A stretch of DNA of 64,000 nt from Methanocorpusculum vombati (GTDB lineage Archaea; Halobacteriota; Methanomicrobia; Methanomicrobiales; Methanocorpusculaceae): positions 62,001-126,000 of the forward strand of contig NZ_JAPTGC010000003.1 in the NCBI RefSeq assembly GCF_026891935.1. Direction: 5' to 3'. Under the pieces are notes generated by a model, which searched no databases, was not told the origin of the DNA, and saw only the letters and a list, made by a program, of their open reading frames with translations. This document shows positions 52,258 through 61,246 of the stretch, in pieces. Made by a program: the position numbers and the translations under genes. Numbering within the stretch: the stretch's first letter is position 1; each line of letters starts with the position of its first letter.

Positions 52258-52338
52258 TTGAGGAGGAAACGGCGCTGCACCTTTATTCCTGATCATCCCG
52301 CGATTCGCACGGCAGACCCGTGCTCGCCGCTTCGCGGG
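52258..52338. repeat. Dispersed intergenic element, copy B, with hairpin
   Basis: TTGAGGAGGAAACGGC, GCTGCACCT and ATCCCGCGATTCGCA recur in the same order as at 35796-35889. The hairpin here is CCCGCGA/TCGCGGG (52297-52338) with an inner GCACGG/CCGTGC stem. It lies between two divergent genes, so it cannot be a terminator of either. Confidence 0.6.
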
Positions 52339-52444
52339 AAAACACCGAACACGCTGAAATTTTCCCCATCACCCTCAGGAATAACGGTGCAAAACGGTAG
52401 TTCCGCGTATTTGATAATCCTCCGCACCAAATCAGTCAGGTACA

Positions 52445-53014
52445 ATGGCAGACGTAGTTTTAATCTCCGGCAGTCCCCGTGCGAACGGAAACACCGAATA
52501 CCTCCTCAACGTATGCAAAGAAGCAATCGAATCCGCCGGCCTCACCGCAAAAGTACTCACCCTCCGGGGAACCCCGATCCAGTCCTGTATCGCCTGCGGA
52601 CAGTGCGGAAAACTGGGCCGATGCGCATTAAACGACGGACTCAATGATATGCTGCCCGACATCCGCGAAGCAGACGGCTTCATCGTCGGCGCCCCCGTAT
52701 ACTTCGGAACCGCCCGCGGCGACGTAATGAACCTCCTGCAGCGTGTCGGTATGGTTTCGCGTGCAAACGGCGGCTGGATGTCCGGCAAAGTCGGTGGCCC
52801 GGTCGTAGTAGCACGGCGCGGTGGTCAGACCGCAACATTACAGGAAATGCTGATGATGTACTTCATCTGCGGCATGACCGTCCCCGGCTCAACCTACTGG
52901 AACATTGCCTTTGGTCAGGCCCCCGGAACCGTTGCCGAAGACGAAGAAGGTATTGCAACCATGCGGACGTTTGCGGAGAACGTCGCATCTCTGATTCAGA
53001 AAATTCGCGGATAA
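52445..53014 (+). CDS. Iron-sulfur flavoprotein (NADPH-dependent FMN reductase family)
   Basis: 189 residues of flavodoxin-like fold: VLISGSPRANGNTEYLL binds FMN phosphate, GAPVYFGTARGDVMNLLQR is the second FMN loop. Between them CIACGQCGKLGRC provides four cysteines (CX2CX2CX5C), as in the methanogen iron-sulfur flavoprotein Isf that binds a [4Fe-4S] cluster. It is likely a dimeric electron carrier or a reductase for oxygen or peroxide. The 3' side has a GC-rich hairpin-like stretch with T-run before the convergent RHH gene. Confidence 0.88.
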   Translation: MADVVLISGSPRANGNTEYLLNVCKEAIESAGLTAKVLTLRGTPIQSCIACGQCGKLGRCALNDGLNDMLPDIREADGFIVGAPVYFGTARGDVMNLLQRVGMVSRANGGWMSGKVGGPVVVARRGGQTATLQEMLMMYFICGMTVPGSTYWNIAFGQAPGTVAEDEEGIATMRTFAENVASLIQKIRG

Positions 53015-53128
53015 CCCCGCAGAAAAATATCCGCACCGCACCCGCGGGAACAGTATGTACGTAATAGAAAACAGAAAAAAAAGTCCGCGGGGTTTACCAC
53101 CCCCCAGTACCTGCGCCGGGATCCCGGA

Positions 53129-53479
53129 CTACTTCGTAAAATCCAGCCGGCTCCACCACTTCCCGGCCGGCTTCGCCGCCGACTTTTCCCCGGCCTCGCG
53201 GCTCTCCTCCAGATTAAGCATATGATGCATCACCCGCACCTCCTTTTTCACCTCATCCATACTGCGCAGAAGCATATCCACATTCTTCTGCATCCGCACA
53301 AACTCCTTGAAATCCCGTTTTGGCGCAGGCGGCATCTCCCCCTTCTGCTCCGCCAGAAACAGTCCCGACTCAATCAGCCGGAGCACCGCCTCATTGCGGT
53401 CAATGTCCTGTTTCTTCGCAAACAGATCGATACGCTCCGAAAGTTCGGGATCCAGCGTGAATGATAACCTGAGTGCCAT
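53129..53479 (-). CDS. Ribbon-helix-helix DNA-binding protein with coiled C-terminus
   Basis: 116 residues. The first 45 form an RHH unit: LRLSFTLDPELSERIDLFAK, then DRNEAVLRLIESGLFLA. The remaining part is charged and helical (FVRMQKNVDMLLRSMDEVKK) and ends with a Trp-containing basic tail. It lacks any adjacent toxin gene, so a toxin-antitoxin role is not supported. It may regulate nearby genes, but no repeat-like operator was noticed upstream. Confidence 0.7.
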   Translation of the reverse strand: MALRLSFTLDPELSERIDLFAKKQDIDRNEAVLRLIESGLFLAEQKGEMPPAPKRDFKEFVRMQKNVDMLLRSMDEVKKEVRVMHHMLNLEESREAGEKSAAKPAGKWWSRLDFTK

Positions 53480-53558
53480 CTCTACTCTTTAGATAGGTGC
53501 CAGTCCCTGATGTAGTTAACCGTTGTGAGGACGTTACTCTGCGATGCTGCAGTGTTGC

Positions 53559-55013
53559 TCACGCTGCCGGAACACAGCCCGTTGCGAGCGCAAGAATCTG
53601 CTCCACATCCAGGCACCCCTCCAGATGCCGGGCAAGGACTGCATACGGATCGCCCGCTTCGCTCACCGGCGTATAGGCAACCTTCTTCTGCTCCGCAAGA
53701 TATCCTACCAGCGCATCAACCATCCCAGCGTTTGCAAACAGCCCGTGCATATACGTCCCGAAGATAAGCCCGCCCGCATCAACCGCTCCTTCATCCGCAA
53801 ACGCCGTCCTGCCGGAAACCGTACTCAGTCCCGAATGAATCTCATACCCTGCCGCATCCTTCACCCGTGAAAGAACCGGCCCGAACCCGGACGACTCCCG
53901 CCTCACTTGCCGCGTAACCTTATCGTAACGATCAAACCGCGTCGTAACCGGCAAAAGTCCGAGACCCGCATACTCCGCAACCACATCCCCCTCAATCGCA
54001 TTATCAATGATCGATTCGCCCAGCATCTGATACCCCCCGCAGACACCGATCACCGGCCGGTTCGTCTTCGCATACGCCCGCACCTGCTCTGCCGCCCCGG
54101 ACGACCAGAGACACGCAAGATCACGCACCGTATTCTTCGTACCCGGAAGAATTACCGCATCGTAGGAATCAAGCTCCGTCCCCGGCAGTACATACTCAAC
54201 CGACGCAGCCTCCTCAAGCAGCGAAAAATCCGTAAAATTTGCAATGTGCGGATAACGGATAACTGCAACCCGCACCTCCCGCACGGCCGGGACCTTATCA
54301 CCGAGCGACAGCGAATCCTCCTCAGGAATCCCAAGCTTCAGCCAGGGCACCACCCCCAGAACCGGAACTCCCGTCAGCTCCTCAAGGATTCTTCTGCCTG
54401 ACGCAAACAGCTCCGCATCCCCGCGGAACTTGTTGACCACAATTCCCTTCACCAGTGGTCGCACATCATCCGGCAGAAGTGCAATTGTACCATATACCTG
54501 CGCAAACACCCCGCCCCGTTCAATATCCGCAACAAGAATAATCGGAATCCTCAGCCGTTTTGCCAGCTGAATATTTGCAATATCGCGATCGTAGAGATTC
54601 ACCTCGGCAGCACCCCCTGCCCCCTCCACGATAATATTTGTGTACTCGGTCTTCAGCCGGTCATAGGCTGCAACCGCCTCGTTCAGCAGAAACTCCGTCT
54701 CCTGATAATAGTCCCCGATCTTCGTATCCTTCCAGGGTTTACCGAGCAGTACAACCTGAGAAACCGAATTACCCTTTGGTTTGAGAAGAACCGGATTCAT
54801 CTCCGCAACCGGCCGTGCCCGTGCAGCAAACGCCTGCGTTGCCTGGGCGATACCTATCTCTGCTCCCTCTTCAGTGATATAGGAGTTCAGGCTCATATTC
54901 TGCGCCTTAAACGGTGCAACCGGAATACCGCGATCGCTCAGTATCCGGCAGATACCGGCAGTAATGGAACTTTTCCCCGCATGAGAAGAAGTCCCGAGGA
55001 CCATCAGAGACAT
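53559..55013 (-). CDS. cobQ: Cobyric acid synthase CobQ/CbiP
   Basis: About 484 residues. An N-terminal dethiobiotin-synthetase-like ATPase (MVLGTSSHAGKSSITAG, APFKAQNMSLNS, EGAGGAAEVNL) is followed by a type I glutamine amidotransferase with catalytic Cys in VIGVCGGYQMLGESI near residue 330 and a late GTYMHGLFAN His. It amidates four carboxylates of adenosylcobyrinic acid diamide. I start at MSLMVLG (55013) because the family begins there. It follows dnaG by 68 nt on the same strand. With cobD and cobY it shows that late cobalamin steps are encoded in this region, though unclustered. Confidence 0.94.
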   Translation of the reverse strand: MSLMVLGTSSHAGKSSITAGICRILSDRGIPVAPFKAQNMSLNSYITEEGAEIGIAQATQAFAARARPVAEMNPVLLKPKGNSVSQVVLLGKPWKDTKIGDYYQETEFLLNEAVAAYDRLKTEYTNIIVEGAGGAAEVNLYDRDIANIQLAKRLRIPIILVADIERGGVFAQVYGTIALLPDDVRPLVKGIVVNKFRGDAELFASGRRILEELTGVPVLGVVPWLKLGIPEEDSLSLGDKVPAVREVRVAVIRYPHIANFTDFSLLEEAASVEYVLPGTELDSYDAVILPGTKNTVRDLACLWSSGAAEQVRAYAKTNRPVIGVCGGYQMLGESIIDNAIEGDVVAEYAGLGLLPVTTRFDRYDKVTRQVRRESSGFGPVLSRVKDAAGYEIHSGLSTVSGRTAFADEGAVDAGGLIFGTYMHGLFANAGMVDALVGYLAEQKKVAYTPVSEAGDPYAVLARHLEGCLDVEQILALATGCVPAA

Positions 55014-55081
55014 GAAGTACCCGTATTGTTGTGTGGTAAAATAAGAATTGGGATTTGTGGTATCGACAGATTCCACCGGAA

Positions 55082-56581
55082 TTATAAAGAAATCATCCGG
55101 ATGGAAACCGGACGGCGGACAATTCCCTCAAAACTTTTGGCAACAATAAACTTCATTCCTTTCTCCGCCGAGATATCCACAAACCGCTGGTTCACCGTCT
55201 CATCAATGATAATACCGGCCAGATCTCCTTTCAGTTTCGGCAGAATATCACGTATCTCGGACAGCGAGTAGTCCCCGTAGATTGTTCCCTCACCGGTCAG
55301 CACCCGTGCCCGGCCAGTCTGGCGCATCCAATCGGCGTGTTCACTGATCGTCCGCGGCTCAGCAACCAGAACCGGCTGCTGTGTTTCTGCTGCTGCGGCA
55401 GTCTGCAGTGTCCCGGCCTCGGTGCGTTCCACCAGACCGGTAATGGTTGCAACCGCCGCAAGCGGAACCTCCTCCCCCTCCTTCGCCTCGGGAACCTCCG
55501 GTTCCGGAACCGGAATCACTGTGGATTTTCGGGTCCTTGTAGCCTTTACTGGTGCGGGAACCGGTATCTGCACCGGTTCGGGTACCGGCTCCGGTACTAC
55601 TGAACCTCCCTCCGGAACAACTGCGGGAGCCGGTACTGCCGGCTCATCCAAAGGGACCGGTACCGGGATTACTGCTTCCGTCTCTACCGTAACCGTCTCC
55701 GCAGCCGCATCAGCGTGATTCAGCTCCTGCACCAGTTCCGCAATCTCTCCATCACGCATAATCTGCGCACGCAGAACATCTGCCGGAATCTTGTTCCGCA
55801 GGCATTTCACGATCTCCTTGCGGGACATATCCTCCACGCTTCTTCCGCGGGGAGAAAACGCCACATAATCAATATCTGCAACCTGCAGCAGCTCGCGGAG
55901 AATCAGATCTCCTCCCCGATCGCCGTCCACAAACACCGTGGCATTCTTTTTGACGCTGAGGTCTGCAACAATCTGGGGAACCTTCGTTCCCTCCACAGCA
56001 ACAGTATTTTTGATACCGCACTTCAGCAGATTCAGAACATCCGCCCGTCCCTCAACAATAATAATGGCATCCGAATCCAGAACATTCGGACCGGCCGGAA
56101 GCCGCTCCTCGCCGACGGACGAAACCTTTTCCACGCGGATTGACTCACGGACTTCTGCGAGGATCTCGTTTGTTGAGATTCCCACATCATCAAAGGATTC
56201 AAGCAGCAACTCCTTTGCCCGGTCCACAATCTGCCGCCGCTTGATCGCCCGCAGGTCTTCGATTCCCTGCACTTTGATCATCGATACGCAGGGACCGACC
56301 CGCTCGATGGTCTCCAGAGATGCCGCAAGAATAGCCGTCTCCGCACGATCCAGAGAGGATGCGATGTAGAGTTCCCCGGATGTCTTTCCGTGTTTGCTGG
56401 TTATCTGCACATCAATGCGGCCGACTCTGCCGCTTCGCTGCAGGTCGCGCAAATCCAGATCTTCGCCTAATAATCCTTCGGTTTGGCCGAAAATAGCCCC
56501 GACTACGTCGGGTTTTTCGACCACCCCCTCTGTCTCGATATGAATATGAATAAGATACTTTGTAGTGTCAGGTGAGTACAT
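55082..56581 (-). CDS. dnaG: Archaeal DnaG (TOPRIM primase-like protein)
   Basis: About 499 residues. The N-terminus [20 protein letters not shown] is conserved in archaeal DnaG. The TOPRIM core has [14 protein letters not shown] near residue 170 and [16 protein letters not shown] near 220, with the Glu and Asp metal ligands. A Pro/Val-rich linker of about 130 residues ([14 protein letters not shown] and similar) separates the conserved C-terminal domain. Archaeal DnaG has weak primase activity and is also linked to the exosome. GGAGG lies 9 nt before the ATG at 56581, which decides the start over 56641. Confidence 0.95.
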   Translation of the reverse strand: MYSPDTTKYLIHIHIETEGVVEKPDVVGAIFGQTEGLLGEDLDLRDLQRSGRVGRIDVQITSKHGKTSGELYIASSLDRAETAILAASLETIERVGPCVSMIKVQGIEDLRAIKRRQIVDRAKELLLESFDDVGISTNEILAEVRESIRVEKVSSVGEERLPAGPNVLDSDAIIIVEGRADVLNLLKCGIKNTVAVEGTKVPQIVADLSVKKNATVFVDGDRGGDLILRELLQVADIDYVAFSPRGRSVEDMSRKEIVKCLRNKIPADVLRAQIMRDGEIAELVQELNHADAAAETVTVETEAVIPVPVPLDEPAVPAPAVVPEGGSVVPEPVPEPVQIPVPAPVKATRTRKSTVIPVPEPEVPEAKEGEEVPLAAVATITGLVERTEAGTLQTAAAAETQQPVLVAEPRTISEHADWMRQTGRARVLTGEGTIYGDYSLSEIRDILPKLKGDLAGIIIDETVNQRFVDISAEKGMKFIVAKSFEGIVRRPVSIRMISL

Positions 56582-56699
56582 GTAAGAAAGCCTCCATGGT
56601 TGGAATGGGTAATGTAATAGGTAACCATAGATAGATACCATATGTACTCTTTACGTTTATAAACTAACCGACCACAAAGTTTTAGGTATGGAAAAGGGG

Positions 56700-57287
56700 T
56701 TATCTCTGTATCGACGGGGCAGTTTTCGTAGATCGGGAGATTACCTTCTTATCAGAGTTGCGAATAATTTCAAGGGTAACCTCAGCATTTTCGGTGATTA
56801 TTTGGTTCTTCAGGTCTAGCCATGCCCATTCCCCTGCCATCCATTCATAACCTCTAACTCCGGTCCCGCCAAGTGTCTCTACCCCATAATGATGAGTGGG
56901 AATGAATTCACTCCCCTGAAGTGTATTAATAATGATGTGCCGTTTGATTCCATTCACGTAGATTACGGCAGAATGGTCTGAAAGAATGATGGGATCGTAC
57001 TCTTTGACCACATAGGAAAATCTGCCGTTTTTTCTCTCCACCACTGGCTTCTCCTCCCTTCCTTTATGGACAAGATAGAGACGACCAGCCAAGGTAATCT
57101 CTTTCTGTTCATTTTCGTGATGTATCTCTTGTATTGCGATAATTTCCGGAACCGGCTCATACGTGTCCATGGAAAAATTGATCATACCCATGCACAGCAG
57201 AAGAAGGATTGCAGCAATGAGTACAGTAAGCAGGACAAGAAGCACGGTTGCAATTGAGGGGGAAACTGCGCAATCCCGTCGCATCAT
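56700..57287 (-). CDS. Archaeal type IV pilin-like protein
   Basis: 195 residues. The N-terminus RRDCAVSPSIATVLLVLLTV is the class III signal pattern: a short basic leader, a processing site before AVSPS, then a hydrophobic helix of about 25 residues, as in archaeal pilins (DUF1628-like) cut by EppA/PibD-type peptidases. The rest is a beta-rich head with TLGGTGVRGYEWMAGEWAW. No other pilus gene is in the window, so it is an orphan subunit or pseudopilin. Confidence 0.75.
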   Translation of the reverse strand: MMRRDCAVSPSIATVLLVLLTVLIAAILLLLCMGMINFSMDTYEPVPEIIAIQEIHHENEQKEITLAGRLYLVHKGREEKPVVERKNGRFSYVVKEYDPIILSDHSAVIYVNGIKRHIIINTLQGSEFIPTHHYGVETLGGTGVRGYEWMAGEWAWLDLKNQIITENAEVTLEIIRNSDKKVISRSTKTAPSIQR

Positions 57288-57582
57288 AATACATGAAACT
57301 ACTTATTTCATATCACATATTGTTTACGGTGACCGGATTGGTTTGCACTGACGGCTACCGTGGAGAGAAGAAGCGTGTCCCCCGTCGTTAACCGAGTCCA
57401 TGCATCGGTGGCTGCTGCCGTCCCTTATGGATCTTTGACCGGACGGGGGGTGCCTGTAGCATGCCGTGTTGTCCCGTGGATCATCCGCCGCGACCGCGTA
57501 TTCGTCACCCGGGGGCCTAACACATGCCGTATATCAGCACACCTCACTATACGGTCTCAACTGCAATAAATCCCGCACACCG
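57288..57582. other. Gene-free spacer
   Basis: About 295 nt between the pilin start and the NifX terminator. Open frames on the plus strand lack ribosome-binding sites and resemble no family. Stem-forming CG-rich pieces are present, but I cannot assign them to an RNA class. Confidence 0.5.
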
Positions 57583-57620
57583 GAAAAAAGAGGGGTCAGT
57601 GAGAATGGCAGACCACTGAC
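57583..57620 (-). terminator. Hairpin-plus-T-run terminator of the NifX-like gene
   Basis: On the minus strand GTCAGTG pairs with CACTGAC (57595-57601 and 57614-57620), followed after CCCTC by six T residues (57583-57588). It lies about 10 nt after the stop at 57631. Confidence 0.65.
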
Positions 57621-57630
57621 AGCCGTTGGA

Positions 57631-58113
57631 TTATTCGTCGTGACAGTGACAGTGTCTGTGGTGGTGCTCTTCTCCGTTGTGGCATCCGCAGGAACCGTTT
57701 CCGTGGTGATGATGATGGTGCTCACCATTTCCGTGATGATGACCGCAGTCCTCCTCACCCCGCGTGCAGGAGCTTTCTCCGGTGACGAGTGTGCCTGCCG
57801 CATACGCCGCTGCCGCTGCATCCACATCTCCCGACACCCCGCGTACAACCGTTATTTGACTCTCCGCAAAGAGTGCCAGTGCCCGCTGCCCGATACCTCC
57901 GGCAAGGACCGTGGTAATTCCCGCCTCTGCAAGAAGAACCGGCAATTTTCCCGGTTCATGATCGGGGTTTTCCAGATCCTCCAGCCGGGCTGCGTTCCCG
58001 TTCTCTATCTGAAAGACCGCGTAACTCTCGCAGTGGCCGAAGTGCGGAGAAACCAGCCCGCCGTCCCGGGCAATGGCAATCTTTTCCGTGTTGGAAGTTT
58101 CTGTTAATGTCAT
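57631..58113 (-). CDS. NifX/NifB-type dinitrogenase cofactor domain protein with His-rich tail
   Basis: 160 residues. The N-terminal 105 or so form a NifX/NafY/MTH1175-like domain (KIAIARDGGLVSPHFGHCES, TVLAGGIGQRALALF). The C-terminal 45 residues are almost only His, Gly, Cys, Asn and Glu, with HHHGNGEHHHHHHGNG and HCHCHDE. Such tails bind Ni, Co, Fe or Zn; storage or delivery of metal is inferred. A TATA-like box at 58135-58142 is about 26 nt from the ATG, so the mRNA is probably leaderless. No nif operon is adjacent; hyp genes start 90 nt upstream on the same strand. Confidence 0.88.
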   Translation of the reverse strand: MTLTETSNTEKIAIARDGGLVSPHFGHCESYAVFQIENGNAARLEDLENPDHEPGKLPVLLAEAGITTVLAGGIGQRALALFAESQITVVRGVSGDVDAAAAAYAAGTLVTGESSCTRGEEDCGHHHGNGEHHHHHHGNGSCGCHNGEEHHHRHCHCHDE

Positions 58114-58200
58114 ATATTACTCATATGCGCGAAAATATATAATTATTTCTATATTATTCAGGATAGACCCTCCCCTTCCACAGCAAAAAAAGAAAAGAGC

Positions 58201-59457
58201 TCAGGATTTTCCGGATCCTGCCAGCCAGAGCGGCCTGCCTTTGGCAAACTCGCCCCGGTACCAGACTGCCGTACCGCCGACGATCGTCGTCTCCGGAAAC
58301 AGCCCGTTCATACCCTCATACGGCGTCCATCCGCATTTACTGTGCAGACTCTCCGCAGAAATTTTCACCGGCATATCCGCATATACCGCAAGATCCGCAC
58401 GGCTGCCGACTGCAACTGCCGGTGCCGTCAGCCCGAAGATCCGGTACGGCCTGGTCACCGTCTTTTCCAGAACCGCAGCAAGAGAAATTCTTCCCAAAAA
58501 GACCTCATTCATCAGAAGCGGCAGCATCGTCTCAACACCCGGAACCCCGGACGGTGCCGACGCAAAATCCTGTGCCTTCTCCGGGTTCGTATGCGGTGCA
58601 TGATCCGATGCAATCACCGGAATTGCCGCAAACATCCGCCACAGATCCATTCGCTCCGCCTTCGTCCGCAGCGGCGGGTTCATCCGGAACCGTGTATCGG
58701 CACAATCGTGTTCTTCCCACGAAAGAAACAGATGATGCGGCGCAACCTCAAACGTATTCCCCGGCCGCATCATCACGCGGGCAATCGACGCCGTCCCGCT
58801 CATGTGACAGTAATGCAGCCGTGCCCCCGCAGGAGCAAGGGAGTTCACCAGATCTACCGTAGCCGCCTCGCCGGAGACGGGACGCGCCGCAGCATGCCCG
58901 GCAAGCGTATGCACCTCGCCCGGCTTCACCTCCTCTGCATGCACAGTGGTAAGCGCCCCCTGACGCGCAAGGGTGGTCAGGGCCGAACGGATAACCTCCG
59001 GCGTCAGGGCAGAACCATAGCTGGACGGCGCTGCAAACATCTCGCCGAACGCAAGAGCACCCGCACGGTACAGCCCCGGCAGATCCGCAGACTCCGTCAC
59101 CGACCCGTTGACGGCATAGTGACAGAAACTCTCCTCCTTTGCCCGCTGCACCCGTGCAGTAAAATTCTCCACGGTCTCCATCGGCGGAACCGTATTCGGC
59201 TGATCCACCACCGCCGCAACACCGCCTGCAACCGCTGCCTGTGTCCCGGTCGCCCAGTCCTCCTTTGCTGCCTGCGGTCCGTCCCGCATATGGACATGCA
59301 CATCAATCGCTGCCGGAACACAGAGACGACCGCGGCAGTCGATCACCTGTCCGGCAGGACCGGAACTGCCGATATGCGTAATAACACCGTCTGTGATACT
59401 GATGTCCGCAACCCTGCCGTCCGGCAGGGTTGCGGATTTCAGAACCAGATCCGTCAT
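58201..59457 (-). CDS. pyrC: Dihydroorotase PyrC (type I)
   Basis: A 418-residue amidohydrolase for the third step of pyrimidine synthesis, closing carbamoyl aspartate to dihydroorotate. AIDVHVHMRDG near residue 50 gives two His ligands and Arg, with LHYCHMSG and IASDHAPHT providing further His and Asp ligands. The N-terminal beta sandwich (KSATLPDGRVADISI) is complete. The ATG at 59457 follows the hypE stop by one base (TGAGATG), so the longer upstream frame is rejected. Placement behind hyp genes is unusual; both pathways draw on carbamoyl phosphate. Confidence 0.94.
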   Translation of the reverse strand: MTDLVLKSATLPDGRVADISITDGVITHIGSSGPAGQVIDCRGRLCVPAAIDVHVHMRDGPQAAKEDWATGTQAAVAGGVAAVVDQPNTVPPMETVENFTARVQRAKEESFCHYAVNGSVTESADLPGLYRAGALAFGEMFAAPSSYGSALTPEVIRSALTTLARQGALTTVHAEEVKPGEVHTLAGHAAARPVSGEAATVDLVNSLAPAGARLHYCHMSGTASIARVMMRPGNTFEVAPHHLFLSWEEHDCADTRFRMNPPLRTKAERMDLWRMFAAIPVIASDHAPHTNPEKAQDFASAPSGVPGVETMLPLLMNEVFLGRISLAAVLEKTVTRPYRIFGLTAPAVAVGSRADLAVYADMPVKISAESLHSKCGWTPYEGMNGLFPETTIVGGTAVWYRGEFAKGRPLWLAGSGKS

Positions 59458-59458
59458 C

Positions 59459-60484
59459 TCAGCAGACCCGCGGAACCGGATCACCCATCGGCGGCTCGAT
59501 AAACCGCTCACCGCCGATACGCGTCCGCATCACCACGCCCGAGCCTTCCACGACCTCACCAATAACGGCCGCATTCTTTCCGAGCGGATGACTGCGCAGA
59601 GCCGCAAGCACCGCGTCCGCAGCCTCTGCCGCGATGCCCATCACACACTTACCCTCGTTTGCCACCTGCAGAGGATCAATTCCGAGAAGTCCGCCGGCTG
59701 ACGCAACACTCTCGCGGATCGGCACCGATTCCTGATCCACCACTACCTTCACCCCGGCTTTGCGTGCCATCTCATTGATGCATGCCGCAAACCCGCCGCG
59801 GGTGGGATCCTTCATCGCATGGACTGCACCTTTCGGCGCTGCCCGGACCGCTCCGGCAATCATCGTATAGAGCGGCGCCACATCCGACTTCAGCTGATCG
59901 CCAAGATCAAAGCCCTCGCGGTGTGCAACAATCGCCAGTCCGTGATCTCCGAGCGTACCGGAAACAATGATCTTGTCGCCCGGTGCAAGCGCCTTGTCCC
60001 GGATCAGATACGAATCCTCATCGACAACACCGACCCCCGCCGTATTGATCACAATGCCGTCAAGGCTTCCCTTCTCCACAACTTTGGTATCACCGGTAAT
60101 AATTGCAGCTCCGGCCTCACCGAGCGCCTCATCCATCGATGCCACGATCTTCTCAAGATCGGCGATGGGGAATCCTTCCTCAATCACCATTGCACAGGTT
60201 AACGCAACCGGCCGTGCGCCCATCACCGAGAGATCATTAATCGTTCCCGACACCGCAACCCGGCCGATATCGCCGCCCGGGAAAAAGATCGGCTTTACCA
60301 CATGTGAGTCGGTCGTGAGAACGATCGTCTTTCCCCCGATCTCAAAGGTTGAACCATCGTCCAGCGACTCAAGACCGATCCCTCCTGCATTATTGTGTTT
60401 GAACGCGGTCAGCGTCACAAGAAGTTCTCCCATGACCTCGCCGCCCGCACCGTGCATCATATTGACTTCTGTATCCTTCTTCAT
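59459..60484 (-). CDS. hypE: Hydrogenase maturation protein HypE
   Basis: A 341-residue PurM-like ATPase that dehydrates the HypF-supplied thiocarboxamide on its C-terminal Cys to the CN ligand of [NiFe] hydrogenase. The N-terminus has MHGAGGEVMGELL, the ATP site includes TTDSHVVKPIFFPGGDIG and AIITGDTKVVEKG, and MKDPTRGGFA lies in the second domain. It ends PRVC, with the catalytic cysteine as last residue. The ATG at 60484 is one base past the hypA stop. Confidence 0.97.
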   Translation of the reverse strand: MKKDTEVNMMHGAGGEVMGELLVTLTAFKHNNAGGIGLESLDDGSTFEIGGKTIVLTTDSHVVKPIFFPGGDIGRVAVSGTINDLSVMGARPVALTCAMVIEEGFPIADLEKIVASMDEALGEAGAAIITGDTKVVEKGSLDGIVINTAGVGVVDEDSYLIRDKALAPGDKIIVSGTLGDHGLAIVAHREGFDLGDQLKSDVAPLYTMIAGAVRAAPKGAVHAMKDPTRGGFAACINEMARKAGVKVVVDQESVPIRESVASAGGLLGIDPLQVANEGKCVMGIAAEAADAVLAALRSHPLGKNAAVIGEVVEGSGVVMRTRIGGERFIEPPMGDPVPRVC

Positions 60485-60485
60485 C

Positions 60486-60824
60486 TTACTCCTCCGTATC
60501 AATCTCAATATTTTTCACTAAAATCTCGCGTCCCTGTACCAGATGCGGCAGTTTCCCGCAGTTCGGGCACACAAAAATCTCAGGGCCTGCATAGCCGCAC
60601 TCACACTCGGCAATCGGCGGTACCGTAGTGAACACCAGTTTCGTCTCCGAAAACATGGGATCCTCGGTGACAAACGTTCCGAACATGAACTCCACCTGAT
60701 CCGGGTTCACCATCGCCATCGATCCGACATCCACGTAGATAGTCCGGACCTTCACCGCACCATTGTCTTCGGCTGCACGTTTGGAGGTCGCATATATGTC
60801 ATATGCGATTCCGGACTCATGCAT
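60486..60824 (-). CDS. hypA: Hydrogenase nickel-insertion protein HypA
   Basis: 112 residues beginning MHESGIAYDIY, where His2 and Glu3 are Ni ligands. The zinc domain has two Cys pairs, CEC and CPNC (AECECGYAGPE and FVCPNCG). It loads Ni into the hydrogenase large subunit with HypB, which is not in this window. Starting at 60824 it overlaps the end of hypC by 8 nt; the longer frame upstream is a shadow. Confidence 0.95.
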   Translation of the reverse strand: MHESGIAYDIYATSKRAAEDNGAVKVRTIYVDVGSMAMVNPDQVEFMFGTFVTEDPMFSETKLVFTTVPPIAECECGYAGPEIFVCPNCGKLPHLVQGREILVKNIEIDTEE

Positions 60825-61059
60825 GATTCTCTGGCCCCTCTTCCATTGCCTTATAGACTTCCTTGAAAAGTTCGCGGGTCTCCAGCCCCTCCTCACGGGA
60901 AAGACGCTGAATGGCAAAGCCTACGTGGACCAGCACAAACTCGCCGACCGCAACATCAACGAGATCGATTCTGACCTCCTGCTGAAGATCCCCGTAATCA
61001 ACGAGCGCCACATTTCCATCGCGTATTTCAAGTATTTCTGCGGGAACTGCTATGCACAT
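60817..61059 (-). CDS. hypC: Hydrogenase assembly chaperone HypC
   Basis: 80 residues starting MCIAVPAEILEI; the invariant Cys2 binds the Fe(CN)2CO unit and the large subunit. A beta-barrel core follows (LVDYGDLQQEVRIDLVDV, VGEFVLVHVGFAIQ) and a C-terminal helix. The ATG at 61059 is set by this N-terminus. It is first in hypC-hypA-hypE-pyrC, with overlaps or one-base gaps throughout. tRNA-Ser lies 51 nt upstream on the same strand. Confidence 0.96.
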   Translation of the reverse strand: MCIAVPAEILEIRDGNVALVDYGDLQQEVRIDLVDVAVGEFVLVHVGFAIQRLSREEGLETRELFKEVYKAMEEGPENHA

Positions 61060-61110
61060 ATATGGGTATATTGGTGAGGGAGAGTGATAAAGACAACGAA
61101 AAGAGATATA

Positions 61111-61194
61111 CGCCGAGAGGGAGATTTGAACTCCCGAGGTGTTACCACCAGAGGCTTTCAAGGCCACCGCCTTTCCGGACTAGACTATCTCGGC
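61111..61194 (-). tRNA. tRNA-Ser (anticodon TGA)
   Basis: Minus strand: acceptor arms GCCGAGA/TCTCGGC, anticodon loop CTTGAAA, long variable arm GGTG/CACC, T arm GGGAG/CTCCC with loop TTCAAAT, discriminator G at 61111. The anticodon stem reads GTGGC/GCCTC, with a T-T mismatch at pair 28-42. Confidence 0.92.
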
Positions 61195-61246
61195 ATCAAA
61201 GTCCACACATAATATGCATGCTGCCTAAAAAAAGATTTGTGTTGGC

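Noticed and set aside
57360-57569. 69-codon plus-strand frame between the pilin and NifX-like genes
   Set aside because: Arg/Val-rich, no start signal, no homology recognised.
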